Positions 27,565 to 36,823 of a DNA stretch of 64,000 nucleotides are shown piece by piece. Below the pieces are notes generated by a model, which was not told the DNA's origin, did not search any database, and saw nothing but the letters and a program-made list of their open reading frames with translations. Where the stretch lies: NCBI RefSeq assembly GCF_029955155.1, contig NZ_JAPNOZ010000011.1, forward strand, positions 372,001 through 436,000. The letters are read 5' to 3'. Position 1 is the first letter of the stretch, and every line of letters begins with the position of its first letter. The position numbers were made by a program, and so were the translations under genes. Source of the DNA: Psychrobacillus sp. NEAU-3TGS. Its GTDB lineage: Bacteria; Bacillota; Bacilli; Bacillales_A; Planococcaceae.

Positions 27565-28818
27565 TTACCTTCTAACTACGACTTTGCCATCTTTAATAAC
27601 TGTTTCCACAATATTTGTCCCAAGTTCATATGCAACATGCTTATAAGTTGGAATATCCCAAATTTGCAAGTCTGCTAATTTACCAACTTGAATCACTCCA
27701 CGATCGTCTAAATTAAGGGCAAGCGCTCCACCATAAGTTGCGGCTTTTATCGCCTCTTCTACTGTGAACTTATATAATCGACAAGCAAGATTAATAACAA
27801 ACTGCATAGATTCTGTATAACATGCCGGACAAAGATCTGTTGCGAGTGCTATATTCATACCTAAGTCGAGCATTTTCCTTGCTTCAAAGGGTTGCTTATG
27901 TCCAACTGCAAAATCAAGTGCCGGCATTAATACACCAGTTACTTCCGACTTTGCTAGCTTCTCCATCACATCGACAGGTGTGAAATTCAGATGATCTACA
28001 GAAACCATGTTCATCTCCACAGCTAGATCAGAACCACCAATATATGAATATGCATCAGCATGTAATTTCGGTTTCATCCCATGTTGTAATCCTGCTTGTA
28101 AGATTTTCTTAGACTCTTCTGCTGTAAAATATCCCTCATCACACCAAGCATCACAAAATTCAGCAAGTTTTAACTCTCCAACTTTTGGGATCATTTCATT
28201 GATAATGATTTCGAGATAATCACTTTTTGTCATACCTTCCGGGATACCATGGGCCCCCAAAAATGTATTTAATACGTCCACTGGTGTTTCCCTATTAAGC
28301 CTTCTTCCTACTTCAAGTATTTTAATTTCACTTTCCGTCGTCAAACCATATCCACTTTTACTTTCGATTGTCGTAATGCCATAATCTAACATTGATAACA
28401 TTCTTTTTTTCGCTTGTTGAAATAATTCCTCTTCCGCTGCATGACGTGTTAATTCGATCGTTCTGTTCGGTCCAGTTGTAATTCCAAGTTCCTTCAAGTT
28501 CTCAGCAACATTGCCAGCTAGTTTTGCCGCATATTCTTCTACTCGCGAACCATTAAAAACAAGATGTGTATGACAATCAACAAACCCCGGTGCAACAACT
28601 TTTCCAGAAGCATTAATATTAGCTGAATTGTCTATGTCAAATTGGTTGTTTATCTCTTCTTCAGATCCAACCCCAACAATTTTGTCGTTTTTAATAGCTA
28701 TCCATGCATTTTGAATAACTCCAATTTCTTGCATACCGTTTCCAGTGCAGGTAATTACTTCAGTTGCGTTACAAATGACTAAATCTACTTTTGTTTTAAC
28801 TTTGGTTTCTGTATTCAT
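27565..28818 (-). CDS. hutI: Imidazolonepropionase-like amidohydrolase
   Basis: 417-residue metal-dependent amidohydrolase. HTH metal ligands are at 83-85, His253 is in KLHADA, His276 in VSVDHL, and the catalytic Asp328 in ALATDLCP. It shares the whole HutI scaffold (HLVFNGSR, SKSGYGL, LGAHGIP, KLADLQIWDIPTYKHVAYELG). Yet the catalytic-site Glu of HADE is Ala256, the NPGSSPT carboxylate loop is CPACYTES, and the GGGI substrate loop is lost. It likely acts on a modified imidazolone or related ring. Ribosome site GGAGG. Lies between the YjiH carrier gene and the M20 gene. Confidence 0.85.
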   Translation of the reverse strand: MNTETKVKTKVDLVICNATEVITCTGNGMQEIGVIQNAWIAIKNDKIVGVGSEEEINNQFDIDNSANINASGKVVAPGFVDCHTHLVFNGSRVEEYAAKLAGNVAENLKELGITTGPNRTIELTRHAAEEELFQQAKKRMLSMLDYGITTIESKSGYGLTTESEIKILEVGRRLNRETPVDVLNTFLGAHGIPEGMTKSDYLEIIINEMIPKVGELKLAEFCDAWCDEGYFTAEESKKILQAGLQHGMKPKLHADAYSYIGGSDLAVEMNMVSVDHLNFTPVDVMEKLAKSEVTGVLMPALDFAVGHKQPFEARKMLDLGMNIALATDLCPACYTESMQFVINLACRLYKFTVEEAIKAATYGGALALNLDDRGVIQVGKLADLQIWDIPTYKHVAYELGTNIVETVIKDGKVVVRR

Positions 28819-28877
28819 TCAAATACCTCCATAAAAAATATTCAGAGACTTATTTAATCAACAGTGCGTATTAACTC

Positions 28878-30227
28878 TCAAAGGAACAAAAATGCAAGTG
28901 GTGTAACGATGATAAGTGTTAACACTGTTCTTAAAAACCAAATTGCCAGTATATGACTCATCTTGATCGGTATTTCCGTAGAAAGTATGCAAGGTATCAA
29001 CGCTGAAAAGAAGAGTATGGTTGAAATAGATAGAGAGCCAATAATGAATTTAGTTTCTAAACTTGCTTGCAACACTACTAGCGACGGTAAGAACATGTCT
29101 ATCAAGTTAATAGCCGCAGCTTTTGCAGCGAGAAATGGTTCCGGAATTTGAAGAACCCATGTTAATGGATAAAAAATATAACCAAGATAATCAAATACTG
29201 GTGTCTGATTGGCCAAGATTAAACCTAATAACCCAATGGACATAATGGATGGTAAAATACCCATCGCCATCACTAATCCATCTTTAACGTTTACATATAT
29301 ATTTTCTTTCAACTTTGGTGCATTATGAGCCGTAGTCATGGCTTGCTCCCACGCGTGCCTTATACGATTTTCCTTAATAATTTCTTCCGGAAATCCTTCT
29401 TCAGTATAATAATCATCACTTAGTTTATTAATCGGCCAGATCCTCACAGTAATAGCTGTCACTACAAAGGTAACTAAAAAAGTAAGCCAAAAATACAAAT
29501 TCCAAATATGCATTATATCCAGAGTCTTAGCCACAACAATCATAAATGTCGCTGACACAGTAGAAAATCCGGTTGCAATGATGATTGCTTCTCTCTTCGT
29601 ATACTTTCCTTCTTTATAAATCCGGTTCGTTATTAATAAACCTATCGAATAACTACCTACAAAAGAGGCTACTGCATCAATAGCTGATCTTCCTGGAGTT
29701 CGCCAAACTGGCCGCATAATCGGTTGCATGAAAATACCGATAAATTCCAGTAACCCATATCCGACAAGCATTGCTAGAAAAATCGCTCCAATTGGAACTA
29801 GAACCCCAATAGGAATAAGCAAACTATAGTACCAATAAGGTCCCATATCCTCGGCCATTAACCATGCTGGACCGATTTCAAACAGTACTAAAAATGCTGC
29901 AATGGCACCTAATACTTTAAAACCAGATAGCACCATCTCAACTTTACTTTTTCGCCAAGTTTTTTTGTAAAATGGGTAAACCGCTCCTAATAAGACAAGA
30001 ATCATCGCATAGTATGCACTCGCAGTACTCGACAATGATCGAAGCCATGTAACTAGATGATCTAATGGAATAGAGCTTTTGTCGTTTAATTCAATAGGAA
30101 TAAAAAACATAAAGATACCAATTGCACTGAAAAAGAAAAATCTGAAAATATTTCGAAACTGGTAAACACTTCTATCTTCTCTAGTGGCTATTGGAGAATT
30201 ATCAATAGTTTCTTGAAGATTATTCAT
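28878..30227 (-). CDS. YjiH family membrane carrier (nucleoside-recognition/GATE domain)
   Basis: 449-residue integral membrane protein with about ten helices. It carries the Gate domain found in nucleoside-recognition proteins (SIGLLITNRIYKEGKYTKRE region, and again near AAINLIDMFLPSLV). YjiH proteins often accompany histidine-utilisation genes and are candidate transporters for histidine or related compounds. Neither direction nor substrate is proven. Placed between the ABC transporter and hutI in the same orientation. Confidence 0.82.
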   Translation of the reverse strand: MNNLQETIDNSPIATREDRSVYQFRNIFRFFFFSAIGIFMFFIPIELNDKSSIPLDHLVTWLRSLSSTASAYYAMILVLLGAVYPFYKKTWRKSKVEMVLSGFKVLGAIAAFLVLFEIGPAWLMAEDMGPYWYYSLLIPIGVLVPIGAIFLAMLVGYGLLEFIGIFMQPIMRPVWRTPGRSAIDAVASFVGSYSIGLLITNRIYKEGKYTKREAIIIATGFSTVSATFMIVVAKTLDIMHIWNLYFWLTFLVTFVVTAITVRIWPINKLSDDYYTEEGFPEEIIKENRIRHAWEQAMTTAHNAPKLKENIYVNVKDGLVMAMGILPSIMSIGLLGLILANQTPVFDYLGYIFYPLTWVLQIPEPFLAAKAAAINLIDMFLPSLVVLQASLETKFIIGSLSISTILFFSALIPCILSTEIPIKMSHILAIWFLRTVLTLIIVTPLAFLFL

Positions 30228-30309
30228 ATTTTCACCCCATAGATTGTATTAGCTAATTTAGAAAGAGAGTACACATTTTCTTGTTTTTTCGAATAGTCAA
30301 ACTTATAAT

Positions 30310-31032
30310 TTATAAAACCTTACTTAAAAAAGATTTTGTTCGATCATGTTGCGGGTTTTCAAAAAGTTGTTTCGGTTCATTTTCTTCCACAATGTAACCG
30401 CCATCCATAAACAAAACACGATCACCGACTTCTCGTGCAAAACCCATCTCATGAGTCACAACCACCATCGTCATTCCTTCAAGTGCTAGTTGTTTCATAA
30501 CTTCTAGTACTTCACCAACCATCTCAGGGTCAAGTGCTGAGGTTGGTTCATCAAAAAGCATAATTTTCGGCTCCATTGCAAGAGCTCTAGCAATTGCAAC
30601 TCGCTGTTTTTGTCCTCCAGATAAGGAATCTGGGTAAGCATCTGCCTTCTCTTTCAATCCCACTTTTCGAAGAAGCTCTAAACCTTTTTCTCTAGCTTCT
30701 TCCGCAGATAACTTTCTTACTCTCATTGGGGCAAGCATAATATTATCAATCACGGTTTTATGTGGAAATAAATTAAATTGCTGAAAAACCATGCCTACCT
30801 CGGTTCTTACTTTATTAATATCTGTTTTCTTATCTGTAATATCAACACCTTCAATCGTAACGTGACCCGCTGTAATGGATTCAAGTAAATTAAGACATCT
30901 TAAGAAAGTAGACTTTCCTGATCCGGAAGGGCCAATAACTACCACTACTTCCTTTGGATTTATGAATGCGTTAATGTCCTTTAATACTTCGTTACTCCCA
31001 AATGATTTTTTCAAATTTTTTACTTCTATCAT
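30310..31032 (-). CDS. Amino acid ABC transporter, ATP-binding protein
   Basis: 240-residue ATPase of the polar amino acid (GlnQ/HisP) class. Walker [10 protein letters not shown] is at residues 34-42, Q-loop QQFNLFPH, signature LSGGQKQR (near 136), Walker [14 protein letters not shown] and H-loop VTHEM are intact. It overlaps the permease gene by 4 bases (ATGA), which shows tight coupling. Part of a substrate-binding/permease/ATPase trio inside the hut-like operon, so it probably imports the operon's substrate. Confidence 0.94.
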   Translation of the reverse strand: MIEVKNLKKSFGSNEVLKDINAFINPKEVVVVIGPSGSGKSTFLRCLNLLESITAGHVTIEGVDITDKKTDINKVRTEVGMVFQQFNLFPHKTVIDNIMLAPMRVRKLSAEEAREKGLELLRKVGLKEKADAYPDSLSGGQKQRVAIARALAMEPKIMLFDEPTSALDPEMVGEVLEVMKQLALEGMTMVVVTHEMGFAREVGDRVLFMDGGYIVEENEPKQLFENPQHDRTKSFLSKVL

Positions 31033-31685
31033 TCTGTCGCTAACCTTCTTTCAAGACGATTTAATAAGTAGCTTAAAGAGGTAGTTAACACTAGATATAT
31101 AAGTGCAGCCGTGAGATATGGTTCCCATACTCGGAAATACTGGCTTCCTAACGCCCTCCCATAATACATAAGCTCAGGAGCCGCCACGAGAGATGCCAGT
31201 GAAGATTCTTTTATAAGAACGATGAATTCGTTCCCAAGGGGAGGAATCATTCTTTTAAAGGCCTGAGGCAAAATAACATCTTTCATAGACTGAACATGAT
31301 TCATACCTAAAGAACGGGCTGCTTCCATTTGCCCCTTATCAATTGACTGTATGCCAGCCCTAAAAATTTCTGATATATATGCGCCAGCAATCAAGGAAAG
31401 TGCAATAATGCTTGCAAGTATCCCATTTGTATTTCCAGTTAACAAGGGCACTACACCAAAATGAATTAATAGTAATTGCACGTATAGTGGGGTTCCACGA
31501 AAAAAAGTAATATAACAACTACAAAGAAACGCAATCGGTTTATTTCGCATCATTTTCCCTAAACCGATTAATAATCCTAGTACTGTTCCAATCAAAATCC
31601 CAACCAATGATAACCCGATTGTCAGTAATGTCCCCTTCACAAAGAAAGGAATATATTCTACTAAGATGTCAAATCTAAAATCCAT
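31029..31685 (-). CDS. Amino acid ABC transporter, permease
   Basis: 218-residue inner-membrane permease of the HisM/GlnP class, with five predicted helices. The ATPase-contacting EAA loop reads [21 protein letters not shown] (first 20 residues; near 139-158). Upstream lies the polar amino acid type [11 protein letters not shown]. It overlaps the ATPase gene by 4 bases and follows the binding-protein gene by 71 bases. A single permease gene implies a homodimer in the membrane. Confidence 0.93.
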   Translation of the reverse strand: MDFRFDILVEYIPFFVKGTLLTIGLSLVGILIGTVLGLLIGLGKMMRNKPIAFLCSCYITFFRGTPLYVQLLLIHFGVVPLLTGNTNGILASIIALSLIAGAYISEIFRAGIQSIDKGQMEAARSLGMNHVQSMKDVILPQAFKRMIPPLGNEFIVLIKESSLASLVAAPELMYYGRALGSQYFRVWEPYLTAALIYLVLTTSLSYLLNRLERRLATE

Positions 31686-31756
31686 TGATTTCCCCCCTTA
31701 TGTAAACCAAAATTGCGTAACTACTTATTAAGAGTTACGCAATTAGATTTATCCAT

Positions 31757-32572
31757 TTACTCCTGTTCTGCTAATATCGTTTCTACATCAGGTTCAGCAC
31801 CAAACCACTCTTCATAAATTTTTGCATAAGTTCCATTTTTGAGTACTTCAGTAACAGCTACATCAAAATCTGATTTAAGGTCACTACCTTTTGGAAACAT
31901 AAGCCCATAAAATTCTTTTTCAAAACCTTCCTCATCTTTAATTATGGATAATTTTTTATCGGGATTGTTTTTTGCATATTCTTGAACTACTGCATTGTCA
32001 GCTACAACAGCATCTGCTCCGCCACTTAATAACTCCAAAATAGCTAGATTATTATTATCGAATTTCTTAATATCCTTATGGTTTTTGCCAAGAATGCCTT
32101 CAACCGCTTCCTGACCTGTAGTACCCCCTAGAACAGCTACAACTTTGCCCTTTAAATCAGCAGCACTTTTTATATCACTACCTTCGGGTACCAAAATTTC
32201 ATTTGTTGATAAATAGTATGGAACAGAAAAATCATAGGTTTGTTCACGTTCGTCATTTATCGTAATTGCACATATACCTAAATCGGAAAGCTTATCTTTA
32301 ACTTCGACAAATAATGGATCCCATCCAACATTTACAAGTTCAATTTCGTAGCCCGCTTCTACTGCAACAGCATTCATAAAATCCACGTCAAAACCTGTTA
32401 TCTCCCCTTTATCTAAAAAAACAAATGGCGCATAGTTTGCTTCAGTCGCGATTTTAAGTTTTTTCTTTTCACCGCTTGTTCCATCGGCTTCAGCATTTGT
32501 CCCACTTGAACCACAGGCTGCAAGAATTAAAGAGATGATCATGACAATGATTAGAATAGAAAACTTTTTCAT
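31757..32572 (-). CDS. Amino acid ABC transporter, substrate-binding lipoprotein
   Basis: 271-residue extracytoplasmic binding protein. The signal peptide ends in a lipobox LAAC (Cys about residue 20), so it is lipid-anchored. The mature part is a family-3 solute-binding fold: KIATEANYAPFVFLDKGEI, GFDVDFMNAVA, and KGKVVAVLGGTTGQEAV. Family 3 proteins bind polar amino acids and opines. Since it lies between hutU and the other hut-like genes, the ligand is probably histidine or a derivative of it. Confidence 0.92.
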   Translation of the reverse strand: MKKFSILIIVMIISLILAACGSSGTNAEADGTSGEKKKLKIATEANYAPFVFLDKGEITGFDVDFMNAVAVEAGYEIELVNVGWDPLFVEVKDKLSDLGICAITINDEREQTYDFSVPYYLSTNEILVPEGSDIKSAADLKGKVVAVLGGTTGQEAVEGILGKNHKDIKKFDNNNLAILELLSGGADAVVADNAVVQEYAKNNPDKKLSIIKDEEGFEKEFYGLMFPKGSDLKSDFDVAVTEVLKNGTYAKIYEEWFGAEPDVETILAEQE

Positions 32573-32623
32573 TCAATTGTCCCCTTATATTTAATAGTTT
32601 TCGATTACTGTTTGTGAGCCATT

Positions 32624-32663
32624 AAAAAAAGGTAGAGAAAATAATATTTACTTGTTCTCTACC
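32624..32663 (-). terminator. Terminator or attenuator between hutU and the ABC transporter genes
   Basis: Minus-strand GGTAGAGAA / TTCTCTACC stem with a 15-base loop and a run of seven T, 17 bases past hutU. No promoter is obvious in the 50 bases that remain before the next gene. It probably lowers, but does not abolish, downstream transcription. Confidence 0.75.
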
Positions 32664-32679
32664 TTTCCATTTTTCCTAC

Positions 32680-34398
32680 TTACGCATTTACTTCTTTCTT
32701 CACATCTTTTGGTCCAAATGTTGCTTCTCGTTTCCACCACAATGGAATTTTGATACTTTCATTCGTTAGTTTTCCTTTACCGTTCGCAACATCCTGCGCA
32801 GTTTCATAGCCGGCTTGTGCATGTCGTACAACGCCAATCCCAGAGTCTACCGTCATTGCAACTTCCAGTCTCATATCAGATTCTGCCGTTCCATCTGCCA
32901 CCATTGTTACACCTGTATGAACAGCTTCTCCCATTGAATAGTTTGCTTGAATTGCGATTAAATCACACATACCAACTGCGTTTAAAAGACCATTTAACAT
33001 TGGCCAGTCAGAGATTAAATCACTGCCATCTTTCATATTTTCAGATTCAAAAGTTGGATTTACAATAGAACCAGAGTCTAAGTTGTCACGAGAGAATGCG
33101 ACCGGACCAGACAATTCACCACGTCTAATCATGTCATTTACTTCAAGCGCAAATGCTTTACGTTGTCCGAATCCCATATAACAAATACGTGCAGGTAAAG
33201 CTTCAATTGGAATATGCTTTTTCGCTAATTTAATCCAACGTGTAACGAGCTTATCATCGCTAAATTTTTCTAAAATCATATCGTCAATTTTACGTAAATC
33301 TTCCGCCTCTCCAGATAAGCAAACCCAACGGAATGGTCCGCGCCCTTCGCAGAAAAGTGGTCGGATATATTCTGCTACGAAACCAGGAAGACGCTTTGCT
33401 TCTTTTTCATCCATACCAGCATCAATACATTCTTTGCGGTGACTTGTGCCGTATTCAAATGAATGAACACCTAAATCCATGAATTTAATAAGTGCTTTCA
33501 ATTCACGAACCATCGTTTCACGTGCTTTTGCCAAGTACAATTCACGGTTCGTATCACGGAGCTCTTCTGCTTCTTGCACTGTGTATCCGGCTGGCAAATA
33601 TGAAATTGGATCATGTCCAGGCGTCATCGATGTGGAAATATCCGGTAGCCATCCCTTCTCCAGGACTTCTTCATAAATGTCCGCTGCATTACCTACAACA
33701 GCAATACCAAGTGGTTTTCCAGCTGCTGCATATTCTTTTGCTTTTGTAATTGCTTCCTCTAGCGACCCAGCTAGCTCATCGATGAACCCCTTGTCTATAC
33801 GACGTTGGATGATTTCCACATTCGAATCACAAAGAATAGCTACTCCACCGTGCATTGTCATTGCACGTGTCTGATTTCCTCCCATTCCCCCTGCACCTGC
33901 TGTTAAAAGAATTTTCCCAACAAGCGAATCATCATAATGTAAGCGTGCTATTGCAGAAAGTGTTTCAAAAGTACCTTGAATAACACCTTGCGTTCCGATG
34001 TATTCCCATGGAGCAGCTGTATAATTCGCGTAAATTGTTAAGTTTTTATCTTGTAGATCATAGAACGTCGGCCAATCAGCTTTCATAATATTCGTTGTAG
34101 CCATCACAACTGTTGGCGCATATTTGTGGGTTTTAAAAATTGCAACTGGCATTCCAGATTGCACTACAAGTGTCTCATCGTCTTCTAATTCTTTTAATGA
34201 TTTCACAATTGCATGGTAAGATTCCCAGTTACGGGCAGCTTTTCCGATACCACCGTAGATTACAAGCTCTTCTGGTTTCTCGGCATTTTCCATATTATTT
34301 TCGAGCATTCGTAAAATCGATTCTTGTCTCCAACCTTTACAACGTAACTCCGGTCCCCTTTGTGCTTTTACGGAATATAAAATTTCTGGTGTTGTCAT
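32680..34398 (-). CDS. hutU: Urocanate hydratase-like protein (divergent)
   Basis: 572-residue NAD-dependent hydratase, slightly longer than typical HutU (about 555). The NAD loop TAGAGGMGGNQ (167-176), YIGTQGVIQGT (133-143), GPFRWV, LPARIC with the conserved Cys406, and VVRHAQAGYE are all urocanase hallmarks. However, the HHGGGVG block of authentic urocanases is replaced by QANYSMG (484-490), and other substrate-side residues differ. It fits a paralogue acting on a modified urocanate (for example an N-methyl or thiol derivative), but plain urocanate is not excluded. First gene of the sigma-54-driven operon; ribosome site GGGGG. Confidence 0.85.
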   Translation of the reverse strand: MTTPEILYSVKAQRGPELRCKGWRQESILRMLENNMENAEKPEELVIYGGIGKAARNWESYHAIVKSLKELEDDETLVVQSGMPVAIFKTHKYAPTVVMATTNIMKADWPTFYDLQDKNLTIYANYTAAPWEYIGTQGVIQGTFETLSAIARLHYDDSLVGKILLTAGAGGMGGNQTRAMTMHGGVAILCDSNVEIIQRRIDKGFIDELAGSLEEAITKAKEYAAAGKPLGIAVVGNAADIYEEVLEKGWLPDISTSMTPGHDPISYLPAGYTVQEAEELRDTNRELYLAKARETMVRELKALIKFMDLGVHSFEYGTSHRKECIDAGMDEKEAKRLPGFVAEYIRPLFCEGRGPFRWVCLSGEAEDLRKIDDMILEKFSDDKLVTRWIKLAKKHIPIEALPARICYMGFGQRKAFALEVNDMIRRGELSGPVAFSRDNLDSGSIVNPTFESENMKDGSDLISDWPMLNGLLNAVGMCDLIAIQANYSMGEAVHTGVTMVADGTAESDMRLEVAMTVDSGIGVVRHAQAGYETAQDVANGKGKLTNESIKIPLWWKREATFGPKDVKKEVNA

Positions 34399-34445
34399 TA
34401 ATAATTCCCCCTAAACTAATTTAATTGGTTTCACACTTTTATATA

Positions 34446-34463
34446 ATGCAAGTCTCGTGCCAA
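34446..34463 (-). promoter_or_regulatory. Sigma-54 (-24/-12) promoter of the hut-like operon
   Basis: Minus strand TTGGCACGAGACTTGCAT, which matches the consensus YTGGCAC-N5-TTGCW exactly, with 10 bases between GG and GC. It lies 48 bases upstream of the hutU start codon. A divergent sigma-54 activator gene begins about 300 bases further on. Confidence 0.92.
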
Positions 34464-34612
34464 CTTTTAATTGAAAGGTGTAAAATTTAGTTTCATTGTA
34501 GGAATTCATAGTACTAACAACAATTCTGTGAAAGAAATATTTTTGAATTACTAATTTCGACTTCAACTATTACGATACAAAACAAAATTAATAGCAGATA
34601 TTTTTTCAATCA

Positions 34613-34687
34613 GCAAATTAATTTGCAAATAAATAGTGCAAAATCCTTGAGTTTATTGGTTGTCCTATATGCAGATATATTTTGCAT
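34613..34687. promoter_or_regulatory. Candidate activator-binding dyads (enhancer) for the hut-like promoter
   Basis: Two inverted repeats in the divergent intergenic region: GCAAATTAATTTGC at 34613-34626 (perfect 14-bp palindrome) and ATGCAGATATATTTTGCAT at 34669-34687 (imperfect). They lie about 150-240 bases upstream of the -24/-12 element, the usual distance for sigma-54 enhancers. Inferred, with no shared consensus strong enough to prove it. Confidence 0.45.
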
Positions 34688-34760
34688 GCAGACTCTTCTA
34701 AATTATCAAAATCGTGATACAATAATCATAGTTTTATTTAGTGAAAGGAGTATGAGTAAT

Positions 34761-36473
34761 TTGTCTGTCTCTTTAATCGGTTCATTCATAAGAAGTTTTG
34801 TAAATGGAATTATTGTATTAGATGAACAACACAAAATCCTTTGGCATGATATTGAAGGAGAAATGCCTTTTGAAGTCTCAGTAGGTACTTCGATTTCTAG
34901 TTATTTTAGCTTGGATAATATTAGCTTTAGTAATAACGAAACTTTTCCACTTTCGCTAAACGGAAAGCGTTTTTCAGTTGAAGTAAAACTCTTTTCATTG
35001 GAAACCACCTATATTTTTTTATGCTTCAAAGAATGGAAGACAAATTTAGTAGATTTAGAAGAACGATTATATTGTTTGGAAAGAATTATTGACTCACTTG
35101 ATGAAGGGGTTATGATGAGTAACTCTGAAGGCGAGATTATTCTCTATAATGAAGCGCAGGAAAAAATGGAAGGATTAAATAGTCAGGATATTATAGGAAA
35201 ACATTTGTGGTCTGTTTACAATTACAATCCACAATATTCTGAGCATAGGCACACATTTAAAACAGGTAAACCAATATACTCTAGATATCGGGCACACTCT
35301 ACAATAAACGGAGTTCCGAAGTATGTTAATTATAGTACTTTTCCAATTCAAAAAGACGGGCATATCATTTCTGTTTTTTCATTAAGTACAAATGAATCAA
35401 AACTTAAAGATCGACTACACCAAACAATTGAGTCAAAAAGACAAGCAAATGTTACTGCACAAGAGAAAGTTTATGCAAAGAATGGCACGATATATACATT
35501 CAAAGATATTAAAGGGAAAAGTCACGCATTATTAAACCTTATGAGGGAAGCACAAAACATAGCCATACACAATACTGATACCTTAATAGTTGGCGAAACA
35601 GGTACAGGGAAAGAGCTGTTCGCACAAAGCATGCATAACCATAGTAAACGAGCAGATAAACCATTCGTTGCTATAAATTGCGCCGCAATTCCTGAAAACT
35701 TATTGGAAAGTACTTTGTTTGGTACTGTTAAGGGCGCATATACAGGCGCAACAGATCAGATTGGGCTATTCGAATATGCGCAAGATGGCACTTTATTCTT
35801 AGACGAAATTAACTCTATGCCTATGACGTTACAATCCAAGTTAATGCGAGTATTACAGGAACGTTTTGTACGAAGGGTAGGCTCTAATGAAATGACTTCT
35901 GTAAAGTGTACAGTCATTAGTGCATGCAATGAAGATCCCGAGCTACTAATTATTGAAAATAAAATGCGCCTTGACTTGTTTTATAGAATTGCCCATACAA
36001 GTCTTTACATCCCACCACTTAGAGAACGTACAGAAGATGTTCATTTTTTTATAAATTACTTTCTCACATATTATCAAACAAAGTTATCTAAGAAGGTTCC
36101 AGAGTTATCGGATATACTGCAGAAAAGTTTGCTACAGTATCCTTGGCCAGGTAATATTCGTGAACTGGAACATTTAATAGAAAACCTAATAATTCGTGTA
36201 CCTGAAAATGCTGAGGAAATTGATGTAGATCATCTGCCTTCCTATATGCGCACAAAATTAATCCCATTGTATGCAATTGAATCATCACAACAATCTGAAG
36301 CAATTCAAAGACCACTAAAGAAAATTTTCAATAATACTGAAAAGCAGTTAATCGAATCGACTTTGAAACTAGTAAACTGGAATGTTTCCCAAGCCGCTAA
36401 AAAATTGGGAATCACCAGACAAAGCTTGCAATACCATATAAAAAAACATGAGCTTGAAAAACCAACTATTTAA
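34761..36473 (+). CDS. Sigma-54-dependent activator with PAS domain
   Basis: Activator of about 570 residues. An N-terminal sensory part with a PAS domain (about residues 100-205: DEGVMMSNSEGEIILYNEA) precedes the AAA+ domain with Walker A GETGTGKE, the sigma-54-contacting loop GAYTGA (the common form is GAFTGA) and LFLDEINSM. It ends in a Fis-type helix-turn-helix (VSQAAKKLGITRQSLQYH). I take the start at TTG 34761, 9 bases after AAAGGAG; ATG 34752 is only one base from that site. Divergent from hutU, so it most likely senses the pathway substrate and activates the operon. Confidence 0.9.
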   Translation: MSVSLIGSFIRSFVNGIIVLDEQHKILWHDIEGEMPFEVSVGTSISSYFSLDNISFSNNETFPLSLNGKRFSVEVKLFSLETTYIFLCFKEWKTNLVDLEERLYCLERIIDSLDEGVMMSNSEGEIILYNEAQEKMEGLNSQDIIGKHLWSVYNYNPQYSEHRHTFKTGKPIYSRYRAHSTINGVPKYVNYSTFPIQKDGHIISVFSLSTNESKLKDRLHQTIESKRQANVTAQEKVYAKNGTIYTFKDIKGKSHALLNLMREAQNIAIHNTDTLIVGETGTGKELFAQSMHNHSKRADKPFVAINCAAIPENLLESTLFGTVKGAYTGATDQIGLFEYAQDGTLFLDEINSMPMTLQSKLMRVLQERFVRRVGSNEMTSVKCTVISACNEDPELLIIENKMRLDLFYRIAHTSLYIPPLRERTEDVHFFINYFLTYYQTKLSKKVPELSDILQKSLLQYPWPGNIRELEHLIENLIIRVPENAEEIDVDHLPSYMRTKLIPLYAIESSQQSEAIQRPLKKIFNNTEKQLIESTLKLVNWNVSQAAKKLGITRQSLQYHIKKHELEKPTI

Positions 36474-36514
36474 AAAACCTCAACCCGAGAGTTTATAGTA
36501 CAAACTTTCGGGTT
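36471..36514 (-). terminator. Terminator of the CitMHS-AtuA operon
   Basis: Minus-strand AACCCGAAAGTTT / AAACTCTCGGGTT stem (one wobble) with a 7-base loop and a T-run. It sits between the convergent activator gene and the AtuA-like gene. Confidence 0.82.
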
Positions 36515-36520
36515 GTGTGT

Positions 36521-36823
36521 TCAACCTATTTCTAACTCCAACAAAGCAAAGCTTAACGACTTCCCGTGTGTATCTAGTGTCAAAGAAGTAGTGACCCCTG
36601 TTACCAGAGCTTCGGAACAGACGAACTGGAGCGCCTGAATGTTCTTAACGTCGTATCTTTTTACTTCCCCTTCTACAATTCCTTTTAAATGCTGCTTTAC
36701 AACATCTGCAGTCAATCTCTCTTTTAAGAATTCATAATTAGACTCTTCATAAGGGATGACAGATAACGTAATAGAGTTCCCTTTATCCCCTGTTCGACAA
36801 TGTGCAATATCATAAAGTTTCAT
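36521..36823 (-). CDS. AtuA-related small protein (C-terminal AtuA-like domain)
   Basis: 100-residue protein starting MKLYDIAHCRTGDKGNSITL, typical of the short partner of AtuA-family proteins. In many genomes it forms the C-terminal domain of a fused AtuA. It contains a ferredoxin-like alpha/beta pattern but no Cys cluster for iron-sulfur binding. It overlaps the AtuA gene by 14 bases, so the two are translationally coupled and their products probably form a complex. Reaction unknown. Confidence 0.82.
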   Translation of the reverse strand: MKLYDIAHCRTGDKGNSITLSVIPYEESNYEFLKERLTADVVKQHLKGIVEGEVKRYDVKNIQALQFVCSEALVTGVTTSLTLDTHGKSLSFALLELEIG

